The translations under genes were made by a program, and so were the position numbers. From Euryhalocaulis sp050486445 (GTDB lineage: Bacteria > Pseudomonadota > Alphaproteobacteria > Caulobacterales > Maricaulaceae): 64,000 nucleotides of DNA. The notes below the pieces were generated by a model that worked only from the letters and a program-made list of their open reading frames with translations, did not search any database and was not told the DNA's origin. The stretch covers positions 1-64,000 of the forward strand of contig JBJHDH010000006.1 of the NCBI GenBank assembly GCA_050486445.1. The letters run 5' to 3'. Below, piece after piece: positions 41,828 to 49,814 of the stretch. Positions within the stretch are counted from its first letter, which is position 1. Each line of letters begins with the position of its first letter.

Positions 41828-42553
41828 ATGACCGGACGGCCGGACGGGCGCGTGGCGGACGCGCTGCGCAATGTGACGCTGGAGCCGGGCGCGGCGCCCT
41901 ATGCGGAAGGCTCGTGCCTGGCCGTGTTCGGCAATACGCGCGTGCTGTGCGCGGCCAGCGTCGAGGATCGCGTACCGCCCTGGCTGCGCGGCGGCGGCCG
42001 GGGCTGGGTGACCGCCGAATACGGCATGTTGCCGCGCGCCACCCATACGCGCGGCGACCGTGAGGCCGCGCGCGGAAAGCAGAGCGGCCGCACGCAGGAG
42101 ATCCAGCGCCTGATCGGGCGGTCGCTGCGCGCGGCTATTGATCTTCCGGCGCTGGGCGAGCGGCAGATCATCGTCGATTGCGATGTGCTTCAGGCCGATG
42201 GCGGCACGCGCACCGCCGCCATCACCGGCGCCTGGACGGCGCTGCACGCCGCCTGCGCCTGGCTGGTGGAGGAGGGCGTGATCGCGCGCAATCCGGTGAT
42301 CGACCAGATCGCGGCGGTCTCGTGCGGCGTTGTTAGCGGCCAGCCGCGTCTGGACCTCGCCTATGAAGAGGATCGCGACGCGGACGCCGACGCCAATTTC
42401 GTGCTCGCCGCCACGGGCGGCGTGGTCGAGGCGCAGATGACGGCGGAGGATCGCGCCGTGCCGGAGGATGCGTTTCTGGAGCTGATGCGGCTGGCGCGTC
42501 TTGGCTGCGCCGATTTGTTCGCGATCCAGCGCGCGGCGCTGGGGCTCAGCTAG
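41828..42553 (+). CDS. rph: Ribonuclease PH
   Basis: Phosphorolytic 3'-5' exonuclease that trims tRNA precursors. The 241-residue protein has MTGRPDGRVADALRNVTLEP at the N terminus, GWVTAEYGMLPRATHTRGDREAARGK as signature (about residues 59-84), RTQEIQRLIGRSLRAAID and DVLQADGGTRTAAITGAW. It starts 88 bases from the divergent hrcA. A hairpin (GGCCCGC-ATAA-GCGGGCC, 41784-41801) lies in the presumed leader. Its 3' end overlaps the XRE gene on the opposite strand by four bases. Confidence 0.97.
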   Translation: MTGRPDGRVADALRNVTLEPGAAPYAEGSCLAVFGNTRVLCAASVEDRVPPWLRGGGRGWVTAEYGMLPRATHTRGDREAARGKQSGRTQEIQRLIGRSLRAAIDLPALGERQIIVDCDVLQADGGTRTAAITGAWTALHAACAWLVEEGVIARNPVIDQIAAVSCGVVSGQPRLDLAYEEDRDADADANFVLAATGGVVEAQMTAEDRAVPEDAFLELMRLARLGCADLFAIQRAALGLS

Positions 42554-42786
42554 GGCGTGATATTTTCGTCCGCGTCCGGCGCATCCGGCTCGTAGGCGAG
42601 CAGGTCGCCTGGCTGGCAGTCCAGTTCGCGGCACAGCGCATCCAGCGTGGTGAAGCGGATCGCCTTCGCCTTGCCGGTCTTCAGGATGGAGAGATTGGCC
42701 AGAGTGACGCCCACGCGCCCGCAGAGTTCGGTCAGCGACATGCGCCGTTCCAGAAGGATTCTGTCCAGGGTCACGCGGATGGTCAT
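42550..42786 (-). CDS. Small XRE-family transcriptional regulator (YozG-like)
   Basis: 78 residues comprising a single helix-turn-helix of the HTH_26/XRE type: LDRILLERRMSLTELCGRVGVTLANLSILKTG is the domain core. RFTTLDALCRELDCQPGDLLAYE is the family end. It resembles the small HTH regulators that often accompany a DUF membrane gene, which is not seen nearby. It is divergent from rdgB, with a 15-base direct repeat in the intergenic gap. Confidence 0.88.
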   Translation of the reverse strand: MTIRVTLDRILLERRMSLTELCGRVGVTLANLSILKTGKAKAIRFTTLDALCRELDCQPGDLLAYEPDAPDADENITP

Positions 42787-42807
42787 GGAGCGTTGTCCCC
42801 GCCCGTC

Positions 42808-42831
42808 TTCGATATGCCGTTATTCGATATG
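42808..42831. promoter_or_regulatory. Direct repeat TTCGATATG x2, possible XRE operator
   Basis: TTCGATATG occurs at 42808-42816 and again at 42823-42831, a 15-base period, in the 87-base space between the XRE gene and rdgB. It may be an autoregulatory site; two copies only, so chance is not excluded. Confidence 0.35.
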
Positions 42832-42873
42832 GCCCTATCCAGTGGCGGGATTGGATGCAAGAGGGTTTTCAGA

Positions 42874-43506
42874 ATGAGCGCCCCGGCCACATTCCTGCCC
42901 ACGCCTCTGGTCGTCGCCACGCATAACGCCGGCAAGGCGCGGGAGATCGCCGATCTGCTGCGTCCGCTCGGCGTCGTAGCGGAGTCCGCCGCCGCGCTCG
43001 GCCTGCCGGATGTGGAGGAGACGGGCGATACGTTTGAGGCGAACGCGGCGCTGAAGGCGGAGTCCGCCGCGCGCCTCTCGGGCCGCTTCGCGCTGGCCGA
43101 CGATTCGGGTCTGGCGGTCGATGCGCTGGGCGGCGCGCCGGGAATCCATTCCGCGCGCTGGGCGGAGGACGAAAGCGGCGCGCGCGATTTCGCCCGCGCC
43201 ATGCGCCGTGTGTGGGACGAGCTGCGAAAGACCGGCGGCAATCCGCGCGCGCGCTTTGTCTGCGTGCTGGCGCTGGCGTCGCCTGAAACCGCGCCGGGCG
43301 GGGCGGAGACAAAATTCTATCGCGGCGAGGTGGAAGGGCGCCTGGTCTGGCCGCCACGCGGCGAAAACGGATTTGGCTATGATCCGGTCTTCGTCGCCGA
43401 TGGCTATGACGTGACGTTCGGCGAAATGGCGCCGGCGGACAAACACGCCATCAGCCATCGCGCCCGCGCCTTCGCCAAATTTCTGACCGGTCTGGAGGGA
43501 CGGTGA
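42874..43506 (+). CDS. rdgB: XTP/dITP pyrophosphatase (RdgB/HAM1 family)
   Basis: Removes non-canonical purine nucleotides from the pool. The ATG at 42874 gives 210 residues. Family signatures are VVATHNAGKAREIADLL (near residue 9), ADDSGLAVDALGGAPGIHSARWA and NGFGYDPVFVADGYDVTFGEM with the final FAKFLTGLEG. Its stop overlaps the hemW GTG start (GTGA), so the two are coupled. The rph-rdgB-hemW order is conserved in alphaproteobacteria. Confidence 0.96.
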   Translation: MSAPATFLPTPLVVATHNAGKAREIADLLRPLGVVAESAAALGLPDVEETGDTFEANAALKAESAARLSGRFALADDSGLAVDALGGAPGIHSARWAEDESGARDFARAMRRVWDELRKTGGNPRARFVCVLALASPETAPGGAETKFYRGEVEGRLVWPPRGENGFGYDPVFVADGYDVTFGEMAPADKHAISHRARAFAKFLTGLEGR

Positions 43507-44672
43507 GCGGCGCGCCGGAATCCGGTTTCGGTCTTTATGTTCACTGGCCCTTTTGCCGGCGCATCTGCCCGTATTGCGATTTCAATGTCTATCGCGCGCG
43601 CGGCGCCGATGCCGCGCCGATGCTGCGCGCTATCGAACGCGCTATCCGCCTATGGCCGGAACAGATGGACGCGATCGGCGCGTCTGTGCGGGTTTTGACC
43701 TCGATCCATTTCGGCGGCGGCACGCCCTCGCTGATGCCGCCCGACGCTATCGCGGCGATCATCGGGGCCGCGCGCGAGACGTTCGGCCTCGCGCCGGGCG
43801 CGGAAATCGGGCTGGAGGCCAATCCCGAGGACGCGGACGCGGCGGCATGGGCGGCCTTCGCCCGGGCGGGGGTCGAGCGCATCTCGCTCGGCGTGCAGGC
43901 GCTGGACAGCGATGCGCTGAAGGCGCTGGGCCGGATGCATAATGCGGAGGACGCGCGGCAGGCCATTGACATGGCGCGGGCGGTCTTTCCGCGCGTCTCG
44001 GCCGATCTGATCGCCGCGCGGCCGGGCCAGAGCGCCGCGCAATGGGAAGACGAGCTGGGCGCGAGTCTGTCGCTCGGGCTCACGCATCTTTCCGTCTATC
44101 AGCTCACTATTGAGGACGGCACGGCGTTCGCCAGCCAGGCCGCGCGCGGGACGCTGCGCCCGCCGGACGAGGAAATGGCCGCGCGCATCTATGAGACGAC
44201 GCAGCGCATGACGGCGGCAGCCGGATTGCCGGCCTACGAGGTCTCCAACCACGCGGCGGGGCCGGAGCATCAGAGCCGGCATAATCTTCTGTATTGGCGC
44301 AGTTTCGACTGGATCGCGGCCGGGCCGGGCGGCCATGCAAGGCTCTGGGGCGCGGACGGGTTGCGCCATGCTTTCGCCGCGCCGCGCGGGCTGGAGGATT
44401 TTATCGCCTCGGTCGAGACGGGATCGCCGGCATTGCTGGAAGAGGTTCTGGATGCGCGCGCGGCGGCCGCGGAAATGATGCTGATGGGATTGCGCCTCGG
44501 CGAAGGTCTCGATCTGAAGACGCTGCGCGCGCGCACCGGTTTTGCCCCGGATGCGCGTGCGGTGGATTCGCTGATCCATGACGGGCTGCTGGCAAGCGCG
44601 CCCGGACGCCTGACCGCCACGGCGCGCGGACGCCTGCTGCTGGACCGGATCGCGGCGGAGCTGGCGCCGTAA
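43503..44672 (+). CDS. hemW: Radical SAM heme chaperone HemW
   Basis: HemN-like radical SAM protein that acts as a heme chaperone for respiratory enzymes rather than as a coproporphyrinogen dehydrogenase. Starts with GTG overlapping the rdgB stop. The 389-residue protein has the cluster motif CRRICPYCDFNVY near residue 18, HFGGGTPSLM near residue 70, GLTHLSVYQLTIEDGTAFA and EVSNHAAGPEHQSRHNLLYW, which are HemW signatures. Confidence 0.94.
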   Translation: MSGAPESGFGLYVHWPFCRRICPYCDFNVYRARGADAAPMLRAIERAIRLWPEQMDAIGASVRVLTSIHFGGGTPSLMPPDAIAAIIGAARETFGLAPGAEIGLEANPEDADAAAWAAFARAGVERISLGVQALDSDALKALGRMHNAEDARQAIDMARAVFPRVSADLIAARPGQSAAQWEDELGASLSLGLTHLSVYQLTIEDGTAFASQAARGTLRPPDEEMAARIYETTQRMTAAAGLPAYEVSNHAAGPEHQSRHNLLYWRSFDWIAAGPGGHARLWGADGLRHAFAAPRGLEDFIASVETGSPALLEEVLDARAAAAEMMLMGLRLGEGLDLKTLRARTGFAPDARAVDSLIHDGLLASAPGRLTATARGRLLLDRIAAELAP

Positions 44673-44682
44673 GCTGAGGGGC

Positions 44683-45216
44683 TTATGCGGCTCTGGCGCC
44701 TTCGGCGGCGAGCACTTTTGAGGCGGCGTTCACCACCGCGCCAATGCGCACGGCGGCCTGAATCTGTTCGGCGGTCACGCCATGCTTTTGCAACTCGGCC
44801 TCATGCGCCTGCATGCACATGCCGCAGCCATTGATGGCCGAAACCGCCATCGACCACAGCTCGAAATCGGCCTTGTCCACGCCGGGGCTGGCCAGGGCGT
44901 TCATGCGCAGCTTTGCCGGCATGGTGCGGTATTGCGGATTCCCGACCAGATGGGTGAAGCGGTAATAGACATTGTTCATGCCCATGATCGCCGCGCTGGC
45001 GCGCGCCGCTTCCGCGGCTTCGGGCGAGAGCCTGTCCGCGATTTCCGCTTCGATCGCTGCGACCACATCCGGGTTCGCGGCGCCGTGCGCGGAGGCGAGA
45101 AACATCCCCCATTTCTTCTGGTCGTCCAGCACGGTCTCGTTCGCCAGCGAGCCGAGATTGAGTTTCAGATCCTTGGCGTAGCCGGGAAGACTGTCGCGCA
45201 GCGATTGCAGGGACAT
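44683..45216 (-). CDS. ahpD: Alkyl hydroperoxide reductase AhpD
   Basis: Thiol-disulfide partner that reduces AhpC, as described for the mycobacterial AhpC-AhpD pair. The 177-residue protein has the redox motif CGMC at residues 131-134 followed by His138 (GCGMCMQAHE), exactly the AhpD arrangement. It belongs to the carboxymuconolactone decarboxylase fold. It is 116 bases downstream of ahpC with a long hairpin in between. Confidence 0.95.
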   Translation of the reverse strand: MSLQSLRDSLPGYAKDLKLNLGSLANETVLDDQKKWGMFLASAHGAANPDVVAAIEAEIADRLSPEAAEAARASAAIMGMNNVYYRFTHLVGNPQYRTMPAKLRMNALASPGVDKADFELWSMAVSAINGCGMCMQAHEAELQKHGVTAEQIQAAVRIGAVVNAASKVLAAEGARAA

Positions 45217-45265
45217 CGCGGGTCTCTTTCGATTGGGTTCTGGTTGAATCGGGAGTAGCGATCCG

Positions 45266-45303
45266 CGCGCCGGACCGGCCAGAGCATGGCCCGGTCCGGC
45301 GCG
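45266..45303 (-). other. Hairpin between ahpC and ahpD
   Basis: A 13-bp perfect GC-rich stem (45266-45278 with 45291-45303) lies in the ahpC-ahpD gap. There is no T-run. It may stabilise the ahpC message or attenuate ahpD. Confidence 0.55.
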
Positions 45304-45332
45304 GCGGAAAGCCTTGTGTCAGGTTGCCGGAA

Positions 45333-45884
45333 TCAGGCCGCCAGCGTCAGGCCGCCAACCTCGCGGTTGCAGGGGCACAGCTCGTCAGTCTGGAGCGCGT
45401 CCAGAACCCGCAGCGTGTCCTGCGGATTGCGGCCGACATTCAGATTGGTCATGTAAACGTGCTGAATTTCGTTATGCGGATCGACGATCAGCGTCACGCG
45501 ATAGGCGACGCCATCGGGATGCCGCGCGCCCAGCGCGTCGATCAGGCTGCCATTGGTGTCGGCGAACTGCCACATGGGGAGCTTGTTCAGATCCTTGTGG
45601 TCGCGCCGCCAGGCCAGCTTGCAGAACTCGTTATCGGTCGAACCGCCCAGCACGACCGCGTCGCGGTCGGCGAATTCGCCGTTCAGGCGCGCGAACTCCG
45701 CGATCTCGGTCGGACAGACGAAAGTGAAGTCCTTCGGATAGAAGAAGATCACTTTCCATTTTCCGGGGAAGGAGTCCTGCGTGATCGTCTCGAACGCGGA
45801 TTCGCCATTCTCTTCGTGCTGCTCGAAGCCCGGCTTCACGCCGGTGATGGAAAATTCGGGCAGTTTTTGGCCAACACCAAGCAT
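45333..45884 (-). CDS. ahpC: Peroxiredoxin AhpC, AhpD-dependent type
   Basis: Typical two-Cys peroxiredoxin reducing hydrogen and alkyl peroxides. The 183-residue protein has the peroxidatic Cys57 in DFTFVCPTE and two C-terminal cysteines, Cys170 and Cys172, in ELCPCNREVGG. Extra C-terminal cysteines like these are a feature of AhpC proteins that use AhpD instead of AhpF. It is expressed from a promoter with an OxyR box about 112 bases upstream of the ATG and followed by ahpD. Confidence 0.97.
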   Translation of the reverse strand: MLGVGQKLPEFSITGVKPGFEQHEENGESAFETITQDSFPGKWKVIFFYPKDFTFVCPTEIAEFARLNGEFADRDAVVLGGSTDNEFCKLAWRRDHKDLNKLPMWQFADTNGSLIDALGARHPDGVAYRVTLIVDPHNEIQHVYMTNLNVGRNPQDTLRVLDALQTDELCPCNREVGGLTLAA

Positions 45885-45995
45885 GTGTCGCTTTTCCTTT
45901 TTTGCTGAAACTTCGGTGAAAACGCTTGGCGCGCCGCCTGATACGGCGGCGCCTCAAGCTGCACGCAAACTGGGGGAAGCACGCGCAAAAGACAA

Positions 45996-46032
45996 ATTGA
46001 TTATCGCTATTTCCGGGATAAGCCCCGCTTAT
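45996..46032 (-). promoter_or_regulatory. OxyR-type binding box upstream of ahpC
   Basis: Four tetramers with exact 7-base spacers: ATTG (45996), CTAT (46007), ATAA (46018), TTAT (46029). This fits the tetrameric OxyR consensus ATAG-N7-CTAT-N7-ATAG-N7-CTAT. The katG/oxyR region has the same layout with the shared flank ACAAATTGATT. Distance to the ahpC start is 112 bases, against 110 for katG. Confidence 0.75.
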
Positions 46033-46060
46033 CGCGCACCTGCCCCGGCGCCAGACACGC

Positions 46061-46098
46061 GACGCCCGGACGCCGCCAATGCGGCAGGTCCGGGCGTC
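46061..46098 (-). terminator. Hairpin after katG
   Basis: An 11-bp perfect stem GACGCCCGGAC (46061-46071) with GTCCGGGCGTC (46088-46098) and a 16-base loop lies 21 bases past the katG stop. There is no long T-run. It separates katG from the ahpC control region. Confidence 0.6.
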
Positions 46099-46118
46099 TT
46101 GTGCTTTAAGCCGCCGCC

Positions 46119-48296
46119 TCAGGCGAGGTCGAAGCGGTCCGCGTTCATCACTTTGGTCCAGGCCGACACAAAGTCGGTCACGAATTTCTCCTGCGCGTCG
46201 GCGCTGCCATAGACCTCCGCCAGCGCGCGCAACTCGGAATTCGAGCCAAAGACGAGATCGACGCGGGTGGCGGTCCATTTCGGTTTGCCGGTCCTGCGGT
46301 CGCGGCCTTCATAGACGTTCGCCTGCGACGTCTCTTTCCACTCCGTGTCCATGCCCAGCAGGTTGACGAAGAAGTCGTTGGACAGCGTTCCCACGCGATC
46401 GGTGAAGACGCCATGTTTGACGCCGCCATGATTGGCGCCCAGCACGCGCAGGCCGCCGACCAGCACGGTCATTTCCGGCGCCGTCAGGGTCAGCAACTGC
46501 GCCTTGTCGACCAAAGCTTCCTCTGGCTGCATGAACTGATTGCCGCTCAGATAATTGCGGAACCCGTCGGTGCGCGGCTTCAAAGCCTCGAAGGATTCCA
46601 CGTCGGTCTGTTCGGCCAGGGCGTCCATGCGGCCCGGTGCGAAGGGGACGCTCACCTCGACGCCGGCGGCTTTGGCCGCCTTTTCGACGCCGGCATTGCC
46701 CGCCAGCACGATCAGATCGGCGAGCGAGACTTTCTTGCCGCCGCCGGCCTTGCCGTTGAAGTCCTTCTGGATATTTTCCAGCGCCGACAGCACCTTGGCC
46801 AGTTCGGCCGGGTTGTTGACCTCCCAGTCCTTTTGCGGCGCCAGCCGGATGCGCGCGCCATTGGCGCCGCCGCGCTTGTCGGAACCGCGGAAGGTGGACG
46901 CCGACGCCCAGGCGGTGGAGACAAGCTGTGTGACCGTGAGGCCGGATGCGAGAATGTCCGCCTTCAGCGCCTCTGCGTCCTTGCCGTCGATCAATGGGTG
47001 ATCGGCCTGCGGGATCGGATCCTGCCAGATCAGAATCTCCTTGGGCACGAGCTTGCCGCGATAGCGGGGAAGCGGCCCCATGTCGCGATGGGTCAGCTTG
47101 TACCAGGCGCGCGCGAACGCGTCGGCGAACTGATCCGGGTTCTCGTGGAAGCGGCGCGAGATTTTCTCATAGGCCGGATCGAAGCGCAGCGAGAGGTCGG
47201 TGGTCAGCATGGTCGGCGCATGCTTTTTCGACGAATCGAATGCGTCCGGAATATCGGCCGGGGCGTTCTTCGCCCGCCACTGATAGGCGCCGGCCGGGCT
47301 CTTCTCCAGCTCCCATTCGAATTTGAACAGATTGTCGAAGAAGTGGTTGCTCCACTTTGTCGGCGTCTGCGTCCAGGTGACTTCCGGGCCGCCGGTAATG
47401 GCGTCGGCGCCCATGCCGCTGCCGTGCTTGCTCCGCCAGCCAAGGCCCTGATCCTCGATCTGGGCGCCTTCGGGCTCGGGACCGATCAAGGATGGATCGC
47501 CCGCGCCGTGCGTCTTGCCGAAACTGTGGCCGCCGGCGATCAGCGCGACGGTCTCCTCGTCGTTCATGGCCATGCGGGCGAAGGTTTCGCGGATATCGCG
47601 GGCCGCCGCGACCGGATCGGGCTTGCCGTTCGGGCCTTCTGGATTGACGTAGATCAGGCCCATCTGCACCGCGCCGAGCGGATTTTGCAGGTCGCGCTCG
47701 CCGCTATAGCGTTCGTCGCCCAGCCATGTGCCTTCGGGGCCCCAGTAAAGCTCTTGCGGAACCCACTCGTCGGCGCGGCCGCCGGCGAAGCCGAACGTCC
47801 TGAAGCCCATGTCTTCCAGCGCGACATTGCCGACCAGTACGAACAGATCGGCCCAGGAGAGCTTGCGGCCGTATTTCTGTTTGACCGGCCATAGCAGGCG
47901 GCGCGCCTTGTCCAGATTGGCGTTGTCCGGCCAGGAATTGAGCGGGGCGAAGCGCTGCTGGCCGCCGCCGGCGCCGCCGCGGCCGTCAGTGGTGCGGTAG
48001 GTGCCGGCGCTGTGCCAGGCCAGCCGGATGAACAGGCCGCCATAATGGCCGAAATCGGCCGGCCACCAGTCCTGACTGTCGCGCATCAAGGCGTGCAGAT
48101 CCTTGATGACGGCGTCGAGGTCGAGGCTCTCGAATTCCTTCGCGTAGTCAAAATCCTCGCCCATCGGGTCGGCGGCGGGTGTTTTGGAGCGCAGAACGCT
48201 GAGGTCGAGCTGCTGGGGCCACCAGTCGCGATTGGTCCGGCCGCGGGGATGGGCGACGGGGCACTTGCCGGGGGCGCTGTCGGTCTTGCTGTCCAC
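46119..48296 (-). CDS. katG: Catalase-peroxidase KatG
   Basis: Bifunctional heme catalase-peroxidase. The start is GTG at 48296, six bases after GGGAGG; 725 residues result, the normal length (an ATG 32 codons upstream is unlikely). The active-site motif RLAWHSAGTYRTTDGRGG (distal Arg, Trp and His, about residues 90-107) and the proximal-His motif ALIAGGHSFGKTHGAG identify it. The C-terminal duplicated domain follows after about residue 430. It is divergent from oxyR, sharing the control region with the OxyR-type box. Confidence 0.97.
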   Translation of the reverse strand: MDSKTDSAPGKCPVAHPRGRTNRDWWPQQLDLSVLRSKTPAADPMGEDFDYAKEFESLDLDAVIKDLHALMRDSQDWWPADFGHYGGLFIRLAWHSAGTYRTTDGRGGAGGGQQRFAPLNSWPDNANLDKARRLLWPVKQKYGRKLSWADLFVLVGNVALEDMGFRTFGFAGGRADEWVPQELYWGPEGTWLGDERYSGERDLQNPLGAVQMGLIYVNPEGPNGKPDPVAAARDIRETFARMAMNDEETVALIAGGHSFGKTHGAGDPSLIGPEPEGAQIEDQGLGWRSKHGSGMGADAITGGPEVTWTQTPTKWSNHFFDNLFKFEWELEKSPAGAYQWRAKNAPADIPDAFDSSKKHAPTMLTTDLSLRFDPAYEKISRRFHENPDQFADAFARAWYKLTHRDMGPLPRYRGKLVPKEILIWQDPIPQADHPLIDGKDAEALKADILASGLTVTQLVSTAWASASTFRGSDKRGGANGARIRLAPQKDWEVNNPAELAKVLSALENIQKDFNGKAGGGKKVSLADLIVLAGNAGVEKAAKAAGVEVSVPFAPGRMDALAEQTDVESFEALKPRTDGFRNYLSGNQFMQPEEALVDKAQLLTLTAPEMTVLVGGLRVLGANHGGVKHGVFTDRVGTLSNDFFVNLLGMDTEWKETSQANVYEGRDRRTGKPKWTATRVDLVFGSNSELRALAEVYGSADAQEKFVTDFVSAWTKVMNADRFDLA

Positions 48297-48405
48297 GGTT
48301 TCCTCCCTGGGGTTGATCGTGCGGTGATCGCGGGTTCCCGAAGAACGCTTGCGGGGGATGGTATCGGGGCCATGTGACGATGCGCCCCGCATTGATGAAA
48401 AACAA

Positions 48406-48442
48406 ATTGATTGTCATTATTCTCCTGATAGACCCGCTCTAT
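48406..48442. promoter_or_regulatory. OxyR-type binding box in the katG/oxyR intergenic region
   Basis: ATTG (48406), TTAT (48417), ATAG (48428) and CTAT (48439) are each separated by exactly 7 bases. The last half-site overlaps the oxyR start codon (48441). The box edge is 110 bases from the katG GTG. Binding would activate katG and could block oxyR, an autoregulation known for this family. Confidence 0.78.
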
Positions 48443-49343
48443 GACTCCCCTTCCCACCCTGCGTCAGCTCCAGTTTTTCGCGGCGCTCGCCGACACGGGG
48501 TCGTTCCGCGAGGCGGCGGCGCGGGCCGGCGTCACCCAGCCGGCGCTATCGGCCGCGATCAAGGAGCTGGAAGGCCTGCTGGGCGCTGTTCTGGTCGAGC
48601 GCGGTTCCAGAGGCTGCTCCCTGACCGCGGCGGGGGAGCAGACGCTGGTCCGCGCCCGCCGCATTCTGTCGGACGCGGAGGAATTGGCGCCCGCCGTGCG
48701 CGCCGCCGGCGCGCCGCTCTCGGGGCAGGTAGCGCTGGGCGTGATCCCGTCCATCGCACCGTTCCTGCTGCCGCGCGCGCTGCCGGAACTGGCGCAGCGT
48801 TTTCCCGGGCTCGAATTGAATCTGCGCGAAGACATCACCGCCCGCCTGCTTGACGCGCTGCGCGACCGCAGCCTCGACCTTGCCGTGATCGCGCTGCCTT
48901 ATGAGACACCGGGGGTGGAGACCGAGGCGGCCTTCGCCGACGAGTTTCTGCTGATCGCGCCGCCCGGTCACAACTTGCTTTCGCGCAGTCGGCTCAGCAT
49001 CGACGATGTGCCGGAGGATGAATTGCTGTTGCTCCAGGACGGGCATTGTCTGCGCGATCATGTGCTGGACGCCTGCCGCGCCAGTTCCGGCTCGCGCCGC
49101 GAATTCGGCGCTACCAGTCTTCAGACTCTGACCGAGATGGTCGCCGCCGGCTATGGTCTGACGCTGGCGCCGCGCCTGATGACCCCGCCGGGCCCCGCCG
49201 CGGACGGACGGGTGGAGGCGCGCGCCTTCGAGCCGAAACTGGTGGGACGGGAAATCGGCGTCGCCTGGCGCAAGGGCGGGATGCGCGAACGCGACGGCCG
49301 CCTGCTCGCCGCCGCGCTGCGCGAGATCGGCGGCGGGCAATAA
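48441..49343 (+). CDS. oxyR: Hydrogen-peroxide sensing regulator OxyR
   Basis: LysR-family activator of peroxide defence. The 300-residue protein has an N-terminal helix-turn-helix (LRQLQFFAALADTGSFREAA, TQPALSAAIKELEGLLG). In the C-terminal sensing domain, Cys203 and Cys212 lie in GHCLRDHVLDACRA, matching the redox pair C199/C208 of OxyR with the same spacing. It is divergent from katG and next to ahpC-ahpD, so this is a complete local OxyR regulon. Confidence 0.96.
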   Translation: MTPLPTLRQLQFFAALADTGSFREAAARAGVTQPALSAAIKELEGLLGAVLVERGSRGCSLTAAGEQTLVRARRILSDAEELAPAVRAAGAPLSGQVALGVIPSIAPFLLPRALPELAQRFPGLELNLREDITARLLDALRDRSLDLAVIALPYETPGVETEAAFADEFLLIAPPGHNLLSRSRLSIDDVPEDELLLLQDGHCLRDHVLDACRASSGSRREFGATSLQTLTEMVAAGYGLTLAPRLMTPPGPAADGRVEARAFEPKLVGREIGVAWRKGGMRERDGRLLAAALREIGGGQ

Positions 49344-49358
49344 AGGCGGGCGGGCCGT

Positions 49359-49814
49359 CTACAACACCGCGTAGATTTTCACGCGCACCGAGTCCTTTGT
49401 CCGCTCGCCTTCGCCGACAAACAGCGTGCGGTTCAGCCAGTCATAACGCGCATCGCCGGTTTCAAAGGACGGCGCCGTGCGGAAATAATAGAGCGAGGGG
49501 TCGACGATCTCGCCGCTCATCACGCGCGCCATCACGTCTGGCGGGCCATGACGCAAAGCGTGGTTCACCACATAGATGTCCGCGCCGTCATCGGTTTTGA
49601 GCGCGTAGCGCGCCTCCAGAATCGAAAGCCCGTCCGGCCGGATGATCTGGTGATCGGCGCCGCCGGGCTGCACCGTTGCATTGAGACGCGGGCCTTCGGC
49701 GCGGCCGCCGAGAATTTGCACCGTGCGGCGCACGCCCTGCTGCGTTTCGGCGAGCACGACCGGCTGGGCGACCTGCACCTCCAGCGTCGTGACATGGTCC
49801 AGGCGGATGCTCAT
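49359..49814 (-). CDS. DUF3237 domain-containing protein
   Basis: 151 residues, a single DUF3237 domain. The C-terminal phrase YYFRTAPSFETGDARYDWLNRTLFVGEGER is the family hallmark, split here for brevity as FRTAPSFETG and WLNRTLFVG. The function is unknown; a beta-barrel fold is expected. It overlaps the S9 peptidase stop by four bases on the same strand, with the peptidase downstream (lower coordinates are later): DUF3237 follows the peptidase in transcription. Confidence 0.9.
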   Translation of the reverse strand: MSIRLDHVTTLEVQVAQPVVLAETQQGVRRTVQILGGRAEGPRLNATVQPGGADHQIIRPDGLSILEARYALKTDDGADIYVVNHALRHGPPDVMARVMSGEIVDPSLYYFRTAPSFETGDARYDWLNRTLFVGEGERTKDSVRVKIYAVL

